7,538 bases of DNA from JBEVMS01 sp040508515 (GCA_040508515.1 JBEVMS010000235.1:1-7538); one strand, 5' to 3'. Numbered from the stretch's first letter, positions 1-6,721 are shown. Translations and numbers: made by a program. Notes: generated by a model from the sequence alone, not told the origin.

Positions 1-372
1 CCCACCCATTATGGGAGCCGGATGCAGGACTCGCACAGCAAGCTCAATACTTGGCGTGACGGCTGGCGCATTCTGCTAACCATCGTCCGTCTGACCAAGA
101 ACGGCAAACCCTTACTGTTCTTCTCAGTAGGTACGGCGCTGTCGATTCTGCTAGCGGTTGGGTTGGCGATACCTTTACTACATACCTATCTAGCTACCGG
201 ACTGGTGCCACGCTTTCCTACCGCCATCCTTTGCGCTGCATTAGTGCTACTGGGCGCGGTGTTTTTGGTTTGCGGTTTGGTGCTGGATACCGTGGCTATC
301 GGCCGTCGTGAAACCAAGCATTTGGCATACCTTAGTTGTTCCAGCATGCTGGACTGGAGCGATGGAGCATGA
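1..372 (+). CDS. C-terminal part of a family-2 polyprenyl-phosphate glycosyltransferase (5' end outside window)
   Basis: The frame is open from the first base to a TGA at 370-372, so 123 C-terminal residues are visible. An ATG at position 22 lies inside a conserved stretch and is probably not the start. Visible in order: a segment reading HYGSRMQDSHSKLNTWRDG, which matches the end of the catalytic domain of DPM1/GtrB-like GT2 enzymes (usually Y-G-x-R-P-E-G-S-x-S-K-L-x-T-x-x-D-G), then two hydrophobic helices (about residues 39-63 and 74-104) with a short loop, then a basic end (GRRETKHLAYL). Known of the family: such enzymes transfer a sugar from a nucleotide donor to a polyprenyl phosphate at the cytoplasmic face of the inner membrane. 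The usual Pro-Glu-Gly is Met-Gln-Asp here. The gene overlaps the next by four bases (ATGA), so the two are translationally coupled. Sugar and acceptor cannot be read from this fragment. Confidence 0.82.
   Translation, partial: PTHYGSRMQDSHSKLNTWRDGWRILLTIVRLTKNGKPLLFFSVGTALSILLAVGLAIPLLHTYLATGLVPRFPTAILCAALVLLGAVFLVCGLVLDTVAIGRRETKHLAYLSCSSMLDWSDGA
356..359 (+). promoter_or_regulatory. Ribosome binding site supporting the start at 369
   Basis: GGAG lies nine bases before the ATG at 369. The other in-frame ATG at 336 lies well inside the upstream gene and would add 11 polar residues before the first membrane helix. A second GGAG at 364-367 is too close to 369 to serve it. The site favours the ATGA-overlap start. 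Confidence 0.6.
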
Positions 373-2012
373 TGGTGGCAAATCGCCTCTTGCAGCCAAG
401 TTTGTGGCTACTGCTGGTATGCCTCACCATCGGCGCTTTGTTAAGTATAACGCTGGGTCAAGACGCCAGTTGGGATCTGAAAAATTATCATTTGTATAAC
501 GCCTTTGCCTTTCTGCACGGCCGCACTTATCGCGATCTCGCCGCTGCCGGCATGCAGAGTTTCTTCAATCCACTGCCTGATCTGCCCTACTACTTGCTTG
601 GCACCAGTGTGCTTGAGCGATGGCCACGCCTCTTGGCGGCGTACCAAGGTCTTTGGTATGGCGTGCTGTTATTCACGCTCTGCTTCATAGCCACGCGGCT
701 AGCCGATTTGCAACGACGATCCATCAACTGGGCCGACGTGCTGGCCATCGTCATCGGCGCAACGGGAACGATGCTCGTATCGCAAACCGGCAGTTCTTCT
801 AACGAAGTGCCATTGGCCTGTCTGATTCTGCTAGGCGTGATGCAGTTACTTCCGCTCTACGGGGAACAGCCCGACCGGACAATACGACGGGCCTTACTGG
901 CAGGATTGTGCTGCGGTCTGGCGGTTGGACTAAAGCCAACTGCGGTGATTTATCCGCCAGCAATGGCGTTAGCTCTGTTACTGAGCTTGCGTCCGCATAG
1001 GTTGGCCTGGCGTGTCGCGATGCTTTATGGCACCAGCGCTCTCGTGGGATTCGTCGTCAGTTACGGTTACTGGGGTTGGCACCTTTACCAACTGACTGGC
1101 AATCCGATCTTTCCACTGTTCAATCAGGTATTCCATTCCGACTGGGTCGCAGCAACGAACGGCACCGATCCACACTTTCGTCCGCGTGACACGCTGCAGT
1201 GGCTGTTCTACCCATTCTATTGGCTACCCAAGAACCAATGGCTGGTGACGGAGGTGCGTTTTTCCGACCCGCGCTATGCGTTGGTGATGCTCACGCTGGC
1301 AACTCTGCTCTGGCTTCGCCTGCGCAAACGAGCGGAACGCGCGGTGATCGCCCCAGGGACGGTTTTCATAGCCATTTTTGTAGCGATGGCATACATCAAT
1401 TGGATGGTTCTTTTTTCCATCCTTCGCTACGCAATTCCGATTGAAGCGCTGAGTGGCTTCTTGATCCTGGCTGCGCTGCAGGCCATTGACGTCCGCAGAC
1501 AAGCAGTGGTGGGCGGCGCCAGGCGCATAATTCATCAGATGCTGCTCGCACTATTGCTGGTCGCCGTGCTTAGCCACTACCCCAGTTGGGGACGTGGGAC
1601 TTACGCCAATAAAGCTTTCGACATTGCTCCGTTGACGATCGAGCCCGATAGCAAAGTTGTTGTATTAGGCGCGCCACAGGCGTACCTGGCGCCGTTCTTC
1701 GCGCAAGCCGCCAGCATCGATTTTGTCGGCATCACCTGGTTCACTCGCAGCGCACAGGGATCACGTTTGTGGAGATTGACCCAGGCGCGTATCGAACAAC
1801 ATCACGGTCCCCTGTATGCGCTCCGTCGCAACGACGACGCCAGCGACGAACAGACCTTACACTTGATGTTGCCACAGGCCAGCTTCACCGACTGCCAGCT
1901 AATCCATTCACCGCTGGAGTTCGACCGACGTGGTCGCGACAATTCGCTGCAACTGCAGCTGTGTCGAATCGTAAAACGCCGTTTGGCCGGCACGCCTCGC
2001 TTGAATAACTGA
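369..2012 (+). CDS. Polytopic GT-C-like membrane glycosyltransferase (putative)
   Basis: The product is 547 residues from the ATG at 369, which overlaps the stop of the GT2 gene. The first two thirds are strongly hydrophobic with many membrane helices (the first about residues 11-30). The loop after it carries QDASWDLKNYHLYN with Asp32 and Asp36, the place and type of acidic motif that GT-C enzymes use to bind the lipid-linked donor or metal. Further segments seen in related large membrane proteins are QSFFNPLPDLPYY (about 63-75) and the aromatic-rich LTGNPIFPLFNQVF. The last roughly 130 residues are hydrophilic and probably form an extracytoplasmic domain. Inference: it transfers the sugar loaded by the GT2 partner onto an envelope glycan, lipid or protein. 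I recognise the architecture but not a specific named family, and substrate is unknown. It converges on the methyltransferase gene with a 26-base gap in which I see no terminator hairpin. Confidence 0.7.
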   Translation: MMVANRLLQPSLWLLLVCLTIGALLSITLGQDASWDLKNYHLYNAFAFLHGRTYRDLAAAGMQSFFNPLPDLPYYLLGTSVLERWPRLLAAYQGLWYGVLLFTLCFIATRLADLQRRSINWADVLAIVIGATGTMLVSQTGSSSNEVPLACLILLGVMQLLPLYGEQPDRTIRRALLAGLCCGLAVGLKPTAVIYPPAMALALLLSLRPHRLAWRVAMLYGTSALVGFVVSYGYWGWHLYQLTGNPIFPLFNQVFHSDWVAATNGTDPHFRPRDTLQWLFYPFYWLPKNQWLVTEVRFSDPRYALVMLTLATLLWLRLRKRAERAVIAPGTVFIAIFVAMAYINWMVLFSILRYAIPIEALSGFLILAALQAIDVRRQAVVGGARRIIHQMLLALLLVAVLSHYPSWGRGTYANKAFDIAPLTIEPDSKVVVLGAPQAYLAPFFAQAASIDFVGITWFTRSAQGSRLWRLTQARIEQHHGPLYALRRNDDASDEQTLHLMLPQASFTDCQLIHSPLEFDRRGRDNSLQLQLCRIVKRRLAGTPRLNN

Positions 2013-2038
2013 GGAACCTGCAAGCCAGTAGCAGTTTA

Positions 2039-3232
2039 TTACAACCGCGCCCTCTGATCGTTCGCCAACAAATCAGCCGCCAGCGGTAATTCATTAAGTC
2101 CCCTGCTCAAAAGCATCACCTGAAAGCGCTCCCCCATCTGCTCGGGCAGGGTCAGCTTTTTGACCTGCTGGCTAAGTTGATAACGCGCGGATTCGTTGGG
2201 TGCGGCCAGATAGGCTTCTTCGAAGGCGTGCTGCAGGCCGGCCGCTATCAAGAACTGCGCTTGCGACAGATAGGACGCCATCGTGAAGCCCGCGCTGCGG
2301 CCGGCTTCGGCCAGCCCTGTGAAGTCAACCGAGGCGGTGAGATCGTTCAAGCCCGGTAGGTAGAACGGGGCGTTGTGCGCGCGATGGCGATAGTGGGCCA
2401 TCAAGGTGCCGTCGCGGCGCTCTGGCAGGTAGAACTCGCGGCGTACGTAGCCGTAATCGACGAACACCATCAGGCCGGCGACGAGACTGCCCGCGATCGC
2501 TTGAATCCAGTAAGGCAGTTGCGGGAGCAGTTCAGAGCGATAGCCATCCTCGAAACCGCGTCCCAGATCACGCTCCAGATGCCGCACCGCAGCGCTGACC
2601 AACAGATCGGCGGGTCGGTCGATGCGGATGAATTGGCCATCCGCATCCAGCGCGACGTATTCCTCGTAAACCTCGCCATCGCGCAAGGTGAACCGCGTGG
2701 CCGGCAAGGCGTCGATCACCTCGTTGGCGAACAACACGCCCTGCCAATCCGTTTCGAGCGGTCGATCCAGCCAATGCACGCGGGCGACGACGTCCGCCGG
2801 CAGCGCAGCGGCAAGGCGGTCGTGCTGGCGTTGGCGCAAATCGGCGCTGGGTTCGAGAATCAGATAATGCCGCGGCAAGTGTCCGGCTGCCGCGAAGGCA
2901 GCCAGCGCATGCTCGGCAAAGCTGCCGCTGCCAGCGCCCAATTCGAGAAAGTCGGCTTGCGGCCCCAATTGAGCCAACGTGGGTTGCACCGCCTGCACCA
3001 CGCAGCGGGCAAAAAGCTCTCCCAGCTCCGGTGCCGTGATGAAGTCGCCGGCCTCGCCGAACTTGATGGAGCCGGCGCTGTAGTAACCCAATCCAGGCGT
3101 GTACAGGCAACGTTCCATGTACTGCGAAAACGGGATCGGCCCATGCGACTCGATTTCCATGCGCAAGCGCTGCTGCAATTGCGTGGAATGCTGGCGCGCG
3201 TCGGCACTGGGCTCGGGAAGTCGCTGAGGCAT
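2039..3232 (-). CDS. MidA/NDUFAF7-family SAM-dependent methyltransferase
   Basis: The product is 397 residues from the ATG at 3232. Visible landmarks: an N-terminal helix with GPIPFSQYM and YTPGLGYYSAG (about 31-54), the family signature GDFITAPELG (62-71), the SAM-binding motif I LELGAGSGSF (96-105), an acidic end of the next strand (ILEPS, 125-129), and NEVIDALP (170-177), all typical of COG1565/DUF185 proteins. The mitochondrial member NDUFAF7 methylates an arginine of complex I subunit NDUFS2; the bacterial substrate is not settled, so no target is assigned. An upstream in-frame ATG at 3313 and a TTG at 3319 would lengthen it by 27-29 residues, but those codons run through a large inverted repeat and give an Ala/Ser/Pro-rich stretch unlike the family's start, which here fits MPQRLPEPSADARQHS. 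No clear Shine-Dalgarno sequence precedes 3232; the bases before it are pyrimidine-rich. The product is probably cytoplasmic. Confidence 0.88.
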   Translation of the reverse strand: MPQRLPEPSADARQHSTQLQQRLRMEIESHGPIPFSQYMERCLYTPGLGYYSAGSIKFGEAGDFITAPELGELFARCVVQAVQPTLAQLGPQADFLELGAGSGSFAEHALAAFAAAGHLPRHYLILEPSADLRQRQHDRLAAALPADVVARVHWLDRPLETDWQGVLFANEVIDALPATRFTLRDGEVYEEYVALDADGQFIRIDRPADLLVSAAVRHLERDLGRGFEDGYRSELLPQLPYWIQAIAGSLVAGLMVFVDYGYVRREFYLPERRDGTLMAHYRHRAHNAPFYLPGLNDLTASVDFTGLAEAGRSAGFTMASYLSQAQFLIAAGLQHAFEEAYLAAPNESARYQLSQQVKKLTLPEQMGERFQVMLLSRGLNELPLAADLLANDQRARL

Positions 3233-3266
3233 AGGAAGAAAGGGCGCATGGGGCGGCCCAGCATAG

Positions 3267-3304
3267 CCGAAGGCCGCCGCATCGGACGATGCGACGGCCT
3301 TCGG
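3267..3304 (-). terminator. Strong inverted repeat / hairpin downstream of the TonB receptor gene
   Basis: Two 18-base arms (3267-3284 and 3287-3304) are complementary except for one position (3277/3294). In RNA read from the minus strand that position is a G-U pair, while in plus-strand RNA it is a C-A mismatch, so the fold suits minus-strand transcripts best. In practice the loop is about four bases (3284-3287). The hairpin begins 45 bases after the receptor stop and ends 34 bases before the methyltransferase start. There is no T-tract on either side, so it may be a T-less terminator, an mRNA 3'-end stabiliser or an attenuator rather than a classical intrinsic terminator. A weaker five-base stem (3325-3329 with 3340-3344) lies between it and the receptor stop. 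Confidence 0.65.
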
Positions 3305-3349
3305 TGACAGCATGTTCAAGTCACGCCTGCGCGCTCAAACAGGCACGCG

Positions 3350-5530
3350 TCAGAAGTTGAAATCCTTCTGCAAGGTCAGGAACACCCCGCGCCGCGGCCC
3401 GAACTGAGGTGCGCCCACGCCAATGCCGGTGCCGTCACGCAACTCGTAGGTACGATCCAGCGCATTGATCAACGCAAGCTGCGTGTGCAACTTGCCGAAG
3501 CCGCTGAAATCGAAATCGTGCGAGATATTGAGGTTGAGCTGGAAGTAATAAGGCAACGACAGGCCATTGGGTACATCGCCGTCCTTGCGCAAACCGCTGC
3601 CGAACAGATAATCGGCACCGATCTTGGTGGTGTCGTTGAGCGCGTAGGTGATGCCGCCGGACGAGGTTTCCTTCTGGTCGTGATCCAGATGGATGTAGTT
3701 GTCGGCGATGAAAGCCAAGTCTTCCGGCGAGAAGTTGTACTGACCGGTGATCACGTCCTTGCCCAGCGCGCGGCTGTACGAGAAATTGAAATAAGCCGTG
3801 ACCGGACCGTTGTCGTAGTTGACGGTGAACTCGCTACCGCGGATGCGACCCTGGTTGTAGTTGAAGGTGGAGAACACCAGCGCAGCGCCGAACTGGCCTT
3901 CATCCTGCAAACGATCCACGTCGCGGTAGTAGCCATCCAAACCGAAGGTCCACGAACCCACCGTCTGCGAAATACCCAGATCGTAATAGTTGGAACGCTC
4001 CGCCAGCGGCGTATTGTTGCCATCGTTAGCGACCTGGTTGGTCGTGCCATTGAAGGCGGCAATGTTGCTGGACGAGATTTGTTCGGTCGCCGGCGGCGTG
4101 AAGTAGCGCGAGTAGCCAGCGTGAATGGTGGTGCTGTCCGTCGGCTGGTAGACCACGCCCAAGCGTGGGCTCAGCTGAGTTTCGGTACGGAACGCCTGGT
4201 ACGAGTCGGCGCGCACACCGTAGTTGACCGTCCACTGCGAACCGATATTCCACTCGTCCTGCAGGTAGGCGGCGTAGGTCTTGGCGATCAGTTTGTTGTT
4301 ATCGACGATGTTGAACGGCACCGTGCTGGTCTGGTTGCCATCCGCGTCGGCGGGGAACACCAGCGAGCTGTTGCCATCGGAGGCACGCTCAAAACTGCCA
4401 TACAGGCCATAGCGCAGCGTATTGCTGTCGCCAAGCGGCGTGGCGAAATCCGCCTGCAACGTGCTGGCACTGTTGCTGCGGTCCACCGTGGCGGCTACGC
4501 CATTGAACATCAGATCGCCGATATCATCAGGCGTGAAATCGGTGCTGGTGTAGCGCTGTCCCACCGACACCTGGTAATTGGTGCTGCCGATCTTGCCTTG
4601 CAGGGCCAATACGCCAAAACGGGTTTTTTCGCTCTGCTGTTCGTTGAGATTGGCCGAGTTGAAATTGGTGGTATCCAGGTAACCAAATTGTGGCGTCTGC
4701 CCCGGGTTGTTAGGAATCTCGAACCGGTTATTGGCCACGCCGAACATGAAGCTCAGCCGGGTGTCGTTGTTGATCAGGTAAGAGATGTCACCGAAGCCCT
4801 TGACCTGGTTGGTGCGGTCGTGAATCGGATCGCGGCTGGACGTGGGGTTTTCGACACCGACATTGTTTTCGAGGTAATTGGCGGTAAGGAAATAGCTCCA
4901 GCGATCGTCGCTGCCCCACAGCGAAGCGTTGGGATTGATCGTGCCGTACTGACCGCCGGTGATGCCGACGCTGCCACCATTGCCCAGGTCATGCCCGCTC
5001 TTGGTGGTGATATCCACCACGGCGGCCGTGCGATCGCCGTACTGCGCCGGCAACGCGCCATCAAGCAGCTTGACGCTCTGGATCATGCGCGCGTCGAGGG
5101 TTTGGCCGAATCCAGAGATCGACTCGGGAATCAGCACGCCGTCGATGCGGAACTGCAAGTTGGCATGATCGCCGCGCACATGCAGCTGGCCAAACGAGTC
5201 CTGCACCACGCCCGGCGCCTGCAGCAACACCTGGTTGAGCGGCGTGGAGGCACCCAGCGGCATCGCTTCGATGGCGTGCTGATCGATCACATACTGGCTG
5301 CTGCCCGTATCCGGCGACAGCGTATTGCGCGCTTGGTCCAGCGCTGCCGTGACATCGATCGTGTTCAGATCGGTAACCTTCGACCGCGGCTTGTTGCGTG
5401 CGCTGCCTTGACTGTCCTGCGGCGAGCTGTCACTCGAAGCAACGCCACTGGCGATCGTATCGTCTGCAGCGATCGCGGCTGTCGTACCAAGCGCCATCGC
5501 TAGGCTCAGAGCGAGCAAGGAGTATTTCAT
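3350..5530 (-). CDS. TonB-dependent outer-membrane receptor (possibly zinc-responsive)
   Basis: The product is 726 residues from the ATG at 5530. An in-frame TTG at 5545 adds five residues but overlaps the likely ribosome site (GACGGAA); the ATG fits the signal peptide better. Visible in order: signal peptide (MKYSLLALSLAMALG then an AIA/AD cleavage region near 21-22), a low-complexity Ser/Gln/Asp linker, a TonB-box-like LNTIDVTA (55-62), a plug domain (about 75-180) containing LNQVLLQAPGV, LHVRGDHANLQFRIDGV and ALPAQYGDRTAAVVDITTKSG, then a long barrel of alternating aromatic strands ending in QKDFNF with the C-terminal Phe typical of outer-membrane proteins. There is no carboxypeptidase-like N-terminal domain and no STN secretin-like extension. 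Known of the family: TonB/ExbBD-driven uptake of scarce metals, siderophores, cobalamin or glycans. The barrel has no His-rich loop of the Neisseria ZnuD type, only an IHLDHD patch, so the zinc link rests mainly on the upstream operator. Confidence 0.93.
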   Translation of the reverse strand: MKYSLLALSLAMALGTTAAIAADDTIASGVASSDSSPQDSQGSARNKPRSKVTDLNTIDVTAALDQARNTLSPDTGSSQYVIDQHAIEAMPLGASTPLNQVLLQAPGVVQDSFGQLHVRGDHANLQFRIDGVLIPESISGFGQTLDARMIQSVKLLDGALPAQYGDRTAAVVDITTKSGHDLGNGGSVGITGGQYGTINPNASLWGSDDRWSYFLTANYLENNVGVENPTSSRDPIHDRTNQVKGFGDISYLINNDTRLSFMFGVANNRFEIPNNPGQTPQFGYLDTTNFNSANLNEQQSEKTRFGVLALQGKIGSTNYQVSVGQRYTSTDFTPDDIGDLMFNGVAATVDRSNSASTLQADFATPLGDSNTLRYGLYGSFERASDGNSSLVFPADADGNQTSTVPFNIVDNNKLIAKTYAAYLQDEWNIGSQWTVNYGVRADSYQAFRTETQLSPRLGVVYQPTDSTTIHAGYSRYFTPPATEQISSSNIAAFNGTTNQVANDGNNTPLAERSNYYDLGISQTVGSWTFGLDGYYRDVDRLQDEGQFGAALVFSTFNYNQGRIRGSEFTVNYDNGPVTAYFNFSYSRALGKDVITGQYNFSPEDLAFIADNYIHLDHDQKETSSGGITYALNDTTKIGADYLFGSGLRKDGDVPNGLSLPYYFQLNLNISHDFDFSGFGKLHTQLALINALDRTYELRDGTGIGVGAPQFGPRRGVFLTLQKDFNF

Positions 5531-5565
5531 CGGGCATTCCGTCAAAGAAAAGGAGAAGTGTTTAT

Positions 5566-5588
5566 GAAACGTTATAATATTACTTATT
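5566..5588 (-). promoter_or_regulatory. Zur-like operator upstream of the TonB receptor gene
   Basis: The 13-base core GTTATAATATTAC (5571-5583) is an imperfect palindrome, centred 47 bases upstream of the receptor start and embedded in an AT-rich island in otherwise GC-rich DNA. Compared by eye with the gammaproteobacterial Zur consensus (core TGTTATANTATAACA flanked by GAAA and its mirror), 17 of 22 informative positions agree, and the left half GAAA-x-GTTATA is nearly perfect. It also closely resembles the E. coli znuA/znuC operator as I remember it. It covers the only -10-like hexamers I see on this strand (TATTAT, 5574-5579; TATAAC, 5571-5576), as expected for a repressor. No -35 box is recognisable. 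It does not follow the Fur repeat pattern (GATAAT units). Confidence 0.5.
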
Positions 5589-5618
5589 TAACCTTTCGCC
5601 TACCTGACCCAGAAGTCA

Positions 5619-5712
5619 TGCCGCTGGTGGAGTAGCCCTCCCGAGGGCCCGGCTCCCGGCTGTCCGCCCGGCGTCCATCGATGCCAGGACACCGGCCGTA
5701 GCCGCCTTGGCA
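5619..5712 (+). other. GC-rich foldable intergenic segment, possible structured leader RNA or dispersed repeat
   Basis: The segment can close on itself. TGCC (5619-5622) pairs with GGCA (5709-5712) and GGTGG (5626-5630) pairs with CCGCC (5702-5706) to form a basal stem. Inside are a hairpin GCCCT/AGGGC (5635-5639 with 5644-5648, loop CCCG) and a nine-pair stem CCGG-C-TGTCC (5656-5665) with GGACACCGG (5687-5695), broken by one bulged C and topped by a three-pair GGC/GCC stem. It lies between the two divergent genes, 67 bases before the EcsC-like start, so plus-strand transcription would make it part of that gene's leader. I cannot assign it to a known class, and GC-rich DNA folds easily by chance. 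The rest of the gap (5713-5779) shows no convincing promoter. Confidence 0.3.
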
Positions 5713-5779
5713 CGCGATTCACAGGCTGCGCCGCAGACTCGATCCGTCTCAAATCGCATCTGCTTCGCCAAGGACGCTC

Positions 5780-6721
5780 ATGACCCACACGCCCGATCAA
5801 CTGCCCAGCGTTCCCCAGCCGCCGAGCCGGATGGCCCAGGCGATCACCAATTTCATTGCGCAGATTCCGCCCAGCCGGGTGGAACAAAGCAACGATCCCG
5901 ATGCCCAGGCGCGCCGTGTCGCCGCCAGCGCGGCCCAGCGAGCGGCGCTGACTGCCGGTTCGCTGGCGCTGCCGCCCGGTCCGCTAGGCTGGCTGACCGT
6001 GCTGCCCGAACTGGTGGCCATCTGGAAAATCCAGGGTCAGATGATCAGCGATATCGCCGCCGTCTACGGCAAGCACACGCAACTGGGGCGCGAGCAGATG
6101 CTGTGGTGCCTGTTCCGGCACACTGCCGCGCAAGCCTTTCGCGACCTGGTGGTGCGGCTGGGCGATCGCATGCTATTTCGGCGCATTTCCTTCGGCGCCC
6201 TGCAACACCTGACCCAACGGATCGGCGTGAAAGTCTCCCAGCGCCTTGTCGGCAAGGGCATCTCGCGCTGGCTGCCGGTGATCGGCGCCCTGGGGGTGGG
6301 CGGCTATGCCTATTACGACACCGGGCAAGTCGCCAAAACCGCGATCGAGCTGTTCAGCGGCGTCATCCAGACCGATCCGTCGCCCCGCCACGAGGATGAC
6401 GATAGCGACGGCGACGGCAAGGACGAACACGCTTCCAAGGTCGGCAAAAAAGCGATGAGCGACACGCCACCGCGTGCCGGTGCCAGCAAAGCCGCGGGTA
6501 CGTCACGCGCTGCGGACACGCGCAGGCGAAAGGCTACCAGCACGCCCAAGCGTGCGACCGTCAAGCGCGGAACGAGCAAACCCGTTACCCGTACCGCGCG
6601 CACCGTCGCCAAGACAGCCAAAGCGGTTAAGCCTGGCAAGCCGGCCAAGCAACCGCAGCCATCCACGAGCACGCAAGTCAAAGCCAAACCGACCGGTACA
6701 CGGCCACGTAAGACCTCATAG
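5780..6721 (+). CDS. EcsC-like protein with a basic, histone-H1-like C-terminal tail
   Basis: The product is 313 residues; AAGGA at 5770-5774 sits five bases before the ATG. Residues 45-192 resemble the EcsC family: a helical segment ending in ALPPGPLGWLTVLPELVAIWKIQGQMISDIAAVYG (about 63-97), an amphipathic middle, and a C-terminal glycine-rich hydrophobic stretch RWLPVIGALGVGGYAYYDTGQVAKTAIE (163-190). The family is named after a Bacillus protein encoded with an ABC transporter; its biochemical activity is not established, so no function is assigned. Residues 205-216 form a short acidic patch (EDDDSDGDGKDE). The last 94 residues are low-complexity Ala/Thr/Pro/Lys with about 27 Lys/Arg and only two acidic residues, like eukaryotic H1 tails or bacterial AlgP/Hc-type tails. 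Inference: the tail may contact nucleic acid or acidic envelope polymers. No signal peptide is seen. A pteridine reductase gene follows after 77 bases on the same strand. Confidence 0.75.
   Translation: MTHTPDQLPSVPQPPSRMAQAITNFIAQIPPSRVEQSNDPDAQARRVAASAAQRAALTAGSLALPPGPLGWLTVLPELVAIWKIQGQMISDIAAVYGKHTQLGREQMLWCLFRHTAAQAFRDLVVRLGDRMLFRRISFGALQHLTQRIGVKVSQRLVGKGISRWLPVIGALGVGGYAYYDTGQVAKTAIELFSGVIQTDPSPRHEDDDSDGDGKDEHASKVGKKAMSDTPPRAGASKAAGTSRAADTRRRKATSTPKRATVKRGTSKPVTRTARTVAKTAKAVKPGKPAKQPQPSTSTQVKAKPTGTRPRKTS

Noticed and set aside
22..372. A stand-alone 116-residue membrane protein starting at the ATG at 22
   Set aside because: The frame is open upstream to the window edge and the residues before the ATG continue a conserved GT2 C-terminal motif, so it is the end of a longer gene.
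2013..2038. Bidirectional terminator between the convergent genes
   Set aside because: The 26-base gap contains no inverted repeat or T-tract that I can identify.
2375..3307. 310-codon open frame antisense to the methyltransferase
   Set aside because: The opposite strand has clear MidA-family motifs in order. This frame is a GC-driven shadow and runs through the hairpin.
3485..5503. Very long open frame (672 codons) on the plus strand, antisense to the TonB receptor
   Set aside because: It mirrors the receptor's codon structure. The translation is repetitive Val/Ala/Arg/Gly with no recognisable domain, while the opposite strand has a full signal peptide, plug and barrel.
5566..5590. Fur box upstream of the receptor gene
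   Set aside because: The AT-rich island lacks the repeated GATAAT units and fits a Zur-type palindrome much better.
5656..5697. Truncated cobalamin riboswitch (GCTGTCC and a B12-box-like segment)
   Set aside because: The match covers two short pieces that are explained by their own local stem. The other conserved B12 elements are missing and it faces away from the receptor gene.
5626..5712. yybP-ykoY manganese riboswitch on the plus strand
   Set aside because: Only the GGAGTAGCC box and a general stem layout match. The conserved 3' segment is not evident and the downstream gene is not a manganese exporter.
5600..5887. 95-codon minus-strand open frame upstream of the receptor gene
   Set aside because: It overlaps the start of the EcsC-like gene on the other strand, has an Arg/Gly/Pro-rich translation without a domain, and shows no sign of selection that I can see.
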